Under the pieces are notes generated by a model. The model searched no databases and was not told the origin of the DNA. It worked only from the letters and a program-made list of their open reading frames with translations. The position numbers and the translations under genes were made by a program. A stretch of DNA of 64,000 nucleotides from UBA1189 sp045612065 (GTDB lineage: Bacteria; Bacteroidota; Bacteroidia; Bacteroidales; Bacteroidaceae). The stretch is taken from assembly GCA_045612065.1 (NCBI GenBank), contig JAZKYH010000050.1, positions 1-64,000 on the forward strand. Direction: 5' to 3'. Positions 60,643 through 64,000 of this stretch are shown piece after piece (positions within the stretch are counted from its first letter, which is position 1; the number at the start of each line of letters is the position of its first letter).

Positions 60643-63600
60643 TTACATTATTATCACTTTCGTACAGTATGTGTCTGCGGTGATTATTGCCACCTTGCCT
60701 TTGAATGAGCTGAGATTTAACGTTACTGAGTTGCCAGTACAAGCTGCTGTTGTGATAACTTTTCCGACAGCATCGTATACACGGACTTTACAATTCGGGG
60801 TAAGGCCGTCAATGGTAATACTGCCCTCGTTCATATGTACTACAGGCTCAGTTTTTGTCTCGTTTTCGATGCCGGTGGGAGGAACTTCGTTGAGGTCGAT
60901 GTTGCATACACGGAGTAACTTCCAGGTAGTATGTTTCTCGGTATTAGCTTCAACAAGTTTGGTTCCTACTGCATTTACATACCAATCTCCCTCTTCGGCA
61001 GATAGTATAAGCCCCATTTCGGTCTCATCTAAGGTTATTTCAAATTCGGTGGCTTCTGCGTCTTTGTCGATGTATAGCTTGTTGCTACTTATGGTTACTG
61101 CCTTTTCTGTTTTATAATTATGAATGGTGTACTTCCCCTCTTGGTTCCCTTGCTTGAAATAGAACCAATAAGAGAATTCATTGGGGTCATCATAGATGCC
61201 AGTAGAAATTCGCCCTTTGTATCTTGATAATGAACTACCATATGCATATTCTCCATTATCGTTACGGATGAGATAGTAGATGGTCAGCTGCTCGTCTGTG
61301 CTTATGTCCGGCTGTGCGATCATGTTCTCTTCTACTTGTTCTTCTTCCATTTGTAGAAGCCATTTGGCATTGGCGGCAGTCTGACTTCCTGCATATATGA
61401 GCCCATCGTTATTATAAAGTTTTGACTTTGTGTTATTGGCATATTGAATGTGAAATTCTCCTGGCGCGACCAACTCTAAGGTGAAAGTTGCAGCATCTGC
61501 AATATGACGTGATTCAGCTTTCACTCGCGAACCGCTTGAGACAGATGTGACATAACGACCGGTTGTGAGATGCTGTATGTAACAAATTCCCTCTTCCTCA
61601 GACTGAATGATTTTCCACATCAGACTTTGAGGCCTTTGCTCTTTCTGATAAATGTGTGTGCTTAGTCCGTTATTATCAATGCTGATGAATTGACTCTCAT
61701 TACTGCTTGTCATCAATGTGTAACAACGATTAGGTATTAGTGGGTTGCAATCCTCTAACAATGTTGAAATAGACTCTTCCAACTCGGCGGTCCATATGGC
61801 ATAAGGATATTCCCTTGCATCTGTATGTCTTACCAACGAGTCTATTTTGTTTATAACAGAAACGTGATTGATGATAGACTCGGGTTTCAAGAACCCGATT
61901 TTATATCCAGTAGTATCGATTCTTGTCGCATATTTTTTTGCAAGTTCCAGTGTTGTGAAGAATTCGTCTTTAAGTTTACCTCCTTCATATACCTTAACTC
62001 GTGTACCATCATATCCTACTGCCATGATATACGCAGAACTTTGCTCAGCATTGCTATTCGTGGGATAGAGTACCTGAGTATAAGAATGATTGTCATCACT
62101 GCCCAATCCATACATGGTAATGCGCAATAATTCCCCTTTACCATTGTAGGTCTCAAAAGCTACAGCATTCTTTATTGCACTATGTTGTACTACAACCTTA
62201 CTTCCATTAATTTTGCATCCCTCTCCTAAGGCTTGGGGAACTTCTAACTTTAAGCAGTCGCGATAGATGTAGTAGTTGTGTCCGTTGATATAGTTGATTT
62301 CCTCGGTAAAGGCTGGGTATCCTTGCTCTTTTACATAGGTTTTAAGGCTCTCAATCATTTCTTCGCTAATGACATTCCAACCTGCATTATAGTCCTCAAT
62401 ATAGGAATTGATGGGGCGTAGCATTCCTGCTTTCTCAAAGAAAGGCAGAAGGTCTATCTTAGCACTGTCGCAGGCAAGTTTCATCCAATTAATCTGTTTC
62501 TTACCATTGGTGTTGTAGTATGATTCGTAATTACGTGTAGTGCGTATGCTTTCGATGACCATAGGGATGATATCAGGGCATTTGCCTGCGAGGGTTCCCC
62601 AAAGGTTGAGTTGCCAAAATGGAACGAGTTTTACGAAGTGGTCATAGTTGCGCGAGGTAGTAGTAACATAGCCTAAATAGTTGCCATCGGCATCATAGCC
62701 CCATATCGTTTTTTCCGTGGGAGTAGTACCATAGTAGTCTGGACCATCTTGCAGCTGCCAAGGAACTTCTTTGCGTAGTGCCTCTTCAAAGTAGGTCTGC
62801 ATACGTCCGCCACGCATATTGGCATATTCTCCGACACCGGTAACCTCATCCTCAAGGCGTAAAGTGTGTGGATTACCAGTGAAGTGTATTTGTCCCCATG
62901 AGGCAAAGATGTTGTTTGTAGTTTCTCCGCAGCCAGACCATTTGAAACCTGTACTTATTTGGTTGTTGTGTCCCCATTCGTGACCTACTCCCCAGAAATC
63001 AAATCTCTTGGCATCGGGCACCATGATTGCATCGAGGCTATTAACGTTACAATACGATCCTTCGTTTACTGCAGCCATAAAACCATAAGTGGTAGCGAAA
63101 AAGAGTTGACGGTTCTTGACCTGACGACCATACTTCTCCAACCCAAGCATGTTGCGCTGTGCCCATTGCACCTGCTGGTAGAGTGTCATAGTAGAATCTA
63201 CGTTTGTAGGGCAATACTTGAGCCATGCTGATACGGGGTAGGCCAGTTGGGCATGCTCTGAACGGGTAATAAGAATGGAGTTATCATTCACGGAACGTCC
63301 TTCGAGCAGTTTCACCCAGTCGGCATTGGTCATCGTAGCTTGATCCCAATAACCCTGTACAGGAGCGTTGATGAAGTGAACTTTCACGTTGGGTGCGACC
63401 TCAAAATCGTCGGTGTAGTAGCTGACAAACAAGTTGCCCTCGGTACTGGCTGTGATGTAGTTCAGCCCATTGCGCAAAGGATAGGTGCTGGAGCTCTCAT
63501 CCTCCACCCAGTTCTTAATGGTAAGTTTCACAGGATATTGAGCATTGATGCCATCTACGGCCACAAAGCAAGATTCACCTGCCTTGAGATATACTCCCGT

Positions 63601-64000
63601 GGGGTTTTCGTAGTTGTTGTAGTAGTTACTTGATTTTAGGATATCAAGCAGAGTCTCGGTGCTGAGGTAGGGCTCATATTCGCCTACGCGGAACTTTCGG
63701 TATCCATCGGCATCGTTGAGAATATTGTCTATGAGTAATTTCAACGTAGGATCTTCGATCCCTTCGCTACTTTTTATCTCGGGCTTAAGCTCCGAAAAGA
63801 TGTTGTCGGTGAAGTATTGGGCAAATTCATCCTTCTTCTGATAGTCTACGGCATAGGCTTCAATCTCGGCTGCTGATACTTTGTAGAAATAGCCGCGCTC
63901 AAGGGTAAACTTTATCTGTCCGCACGTTACACCATTTTCTGTGAGCCACATATCACAGTTTGCACTGCTTGAGTTGAGGTCGTGGCTGCCGATGGATGTG
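60643..64000 (-). CDS. M60-type metalloprotease with C-terminal sorting domain, 5' truncated
   Basis: 1118 residues visible; the frame stays open to the window edge, so the N-terminus and signal peptide lie beyond it. The ATG at 63951 is internal. The M60/enhancin-type domain carries GVGHEWGHNNQ (HEWGH zinc site, nt 62968-62982) preceded by NSILITRSEHAQLAYPVSAW; such gluzincins often cut mucin glycoproteins. A lectin-like beta-trefoil region (~780-950: SQFISIDNNGLSTHIYQ, CYIQHLTTGRYVTSV) follows. The end resembles a type IX sorting domain (CKVRVYDAVGKVI, LSSFKGKVAIITADTYCTKV). Likely PorU/PorV cargo. Confidence 0.88.
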   Translation of the reverse strand, partial: TSIGSHDLNSSSANCDMWLTENGVTCGQIKFTLERGYFYKVSAAEIEAYAVDYQKKDEFAQYFTDNIFSELKPEIKSSEGIEDPTLKLLIDNILNDADGYRKFRVGEYEPYLSTETLLDILKSSNYYNNYENPTGVYLKAGESCFVAVDGINAQYPVKLTIKNWVEDESSSTYPLRNGLNYITASTEGNLFVSYYTDDFEVAPNVKVHFINAPVQGYWDQATMTNADWVKLLEGRSVNDNSILITRSEHAQLAYPVSAWLKYCPTNVDSTMTLYQQVQWAQRNMLGLEKYGRQVKNRQLFFATTYGFMAAVNEGSYCNVNSLDAIMVPDAKRFDFWGVGHEWGHNNQISTGFKWSGCGETTNNIFASWGQIHFTGNPHTLRLEDEVTGVGEYANMRGGRMQTYFEEALRKEVPWQLQDGPDYYGTTPTEKTIWGYDADGNYLGYVTTTSRNYDHFVKLVPFWQLNLWGTLAGKCPDIIPMVIESIRTTRNYESYYNTNGKKQINWMKLACDSAKIDLLPFFEKAGMLRPINSYIEDYNAGWNVISEEMIESLKTYVKEQGYPAFTEEINYINGHNYYIYRDCLKLEVPQALGEGCKINGSKVVVQHSAIKNAVAFETYNGKGELLRITMYGLGSDDNHSYTQVLYPTNSNAEQSSAYIMAVGYDGTRVKVYEGGKLKDEFFTTLELAKKYATRIDTTGYKIGFLKPESIINHVSVINKIDSLVRHTDAREYPYAIWTAELEESISTLLEDCNPLIPNRCYTLMTSSNESQFISIDNNGLSTHIYQKEQRPQSLMWKIIQSEEEGICYIQHLTTGRYVTSVSSGSRVKAESRHIADAATFTLELVAPGEFHIQYANNTKSKLYNNDGLIYAGSQTAANAKWLLQMEEEQVEENMIAQPDISTDEQLTIYYLIRNDNGEYAYGSSLSRYKGRISTGIYDDPNEFSYWFYFKQGNQEGKYTIHNYKTEKAVTISSNKLYIDKDAEATEFEITLDETEMGLILSAEEGDWYVNAVGTKLVEANTEKHTTWKLLRVCNIDLNEVPPTGIENETKTEPVVHMNEGSITIDGLTPNCKVRVYDAVGKVITTAACTGNSVTLNLSSFKGKVAIITADTYCTKVIIM

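Overview
The window is a chromosomal segment of a Bacteroidales bacterium (Bacteroidaceae/Prevotellaceae-like). The evidence is the set of lineage-typical genes: PorU and PorV of the type IX secretion system, a SusC/SusD pair, DUF4199/DUF6452/DUF6048/DUF6029 proteins and Omp28-type lipoproteins. Many genes also carry the Bacteroidetes sigma-factor promoter form TTTG-N19/20-TAnnTTTG just upstream. I cannot name the species from sequence alone. No rRNA, CRISPR array, transposase, integrase or phage gene was found; one tRNA (Glu, TTC) is present.

Layout. 1-1770: end of rpsB and complete tsf, closed by a strong terminator. 1770-2680: a gene-free, repeat-rich stretch with tandem hairpin modules, a cluster of GCTGACC/GGTCAGC words, and a structured putative leader RNA flanked by a 17-nt direct repeat. 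2681-9468: an A+T-rich accessory cluster of seven co-directional genes. They encode a one-TM coiled-coil protein, a membrane-anchored SUMF1/FGE-fold protein, a YD/RHS-like protein, an SPFH-GYF fusion, a four-TM protein, a zinc-ribbon-TM2 protein and a lipoprotein. This is the best candidate here for an undescribed system. 9837-28723: mostly housekeeping genes (SUI1-like factor, FAH hydrolase, porU, porV, ispF, an NSS transporter, rpsT, tRNA-Glu, recO, a GT2 glycosyltransferase operon, mntP, a PhnP-like hydrolase, murB, an ECF-like sigma factor, rpe, comEC).

28902-30874: ribokinase with a GRP-type sugar permease. 31055-39703: two convergent envelope clusters, each with an Omp28-type thioredoxin-fold lipoprotein: TlpA/DUF6029/Omp28/lipoprotein on the plus strand, and a large lipoprotein/Omp28/zinc metalloprotease on the minus strand. 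40283-48619: SusC, SusD, a Calx-beta-like lipoprotein, a C10 (streptopain-like) protease and a fimbrillin-like lipoprotein, suggesting a peptide- or protein-utilisation locus rather than a glycan one. 48923-57354: M16 peptidase, cyclophilin, pnuC-thiN (thiamine salvage), a BASS-type transporter, dsbD and radA. 57489-64000: GH2 beta-galactosidase, an ECF sigma factor and a large M60-type protease cut by the window edge.

How the parts fit. PorU and PorV are the sortase and shuttle of type IX secretion; the C10 and M60 proteases end in segments that look like type IX sorting domains, so the window holds machinery and probable cargo. Several envelope thiol proteins (TlpA, two Omp28 lipoproteins, DsbD) suggest active extracytoplasmic thiol chemistry. 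The intergenic regions are rich in perfect palindromes and in short A+T-rich tandem words. One such word repeat has entered the GH2 reading frame, a 15-bp perfect inverted repeat covers the start of comEC, and interleaved inverted repeats able to form a pseudoknot lie upstream of the SusC promoter.
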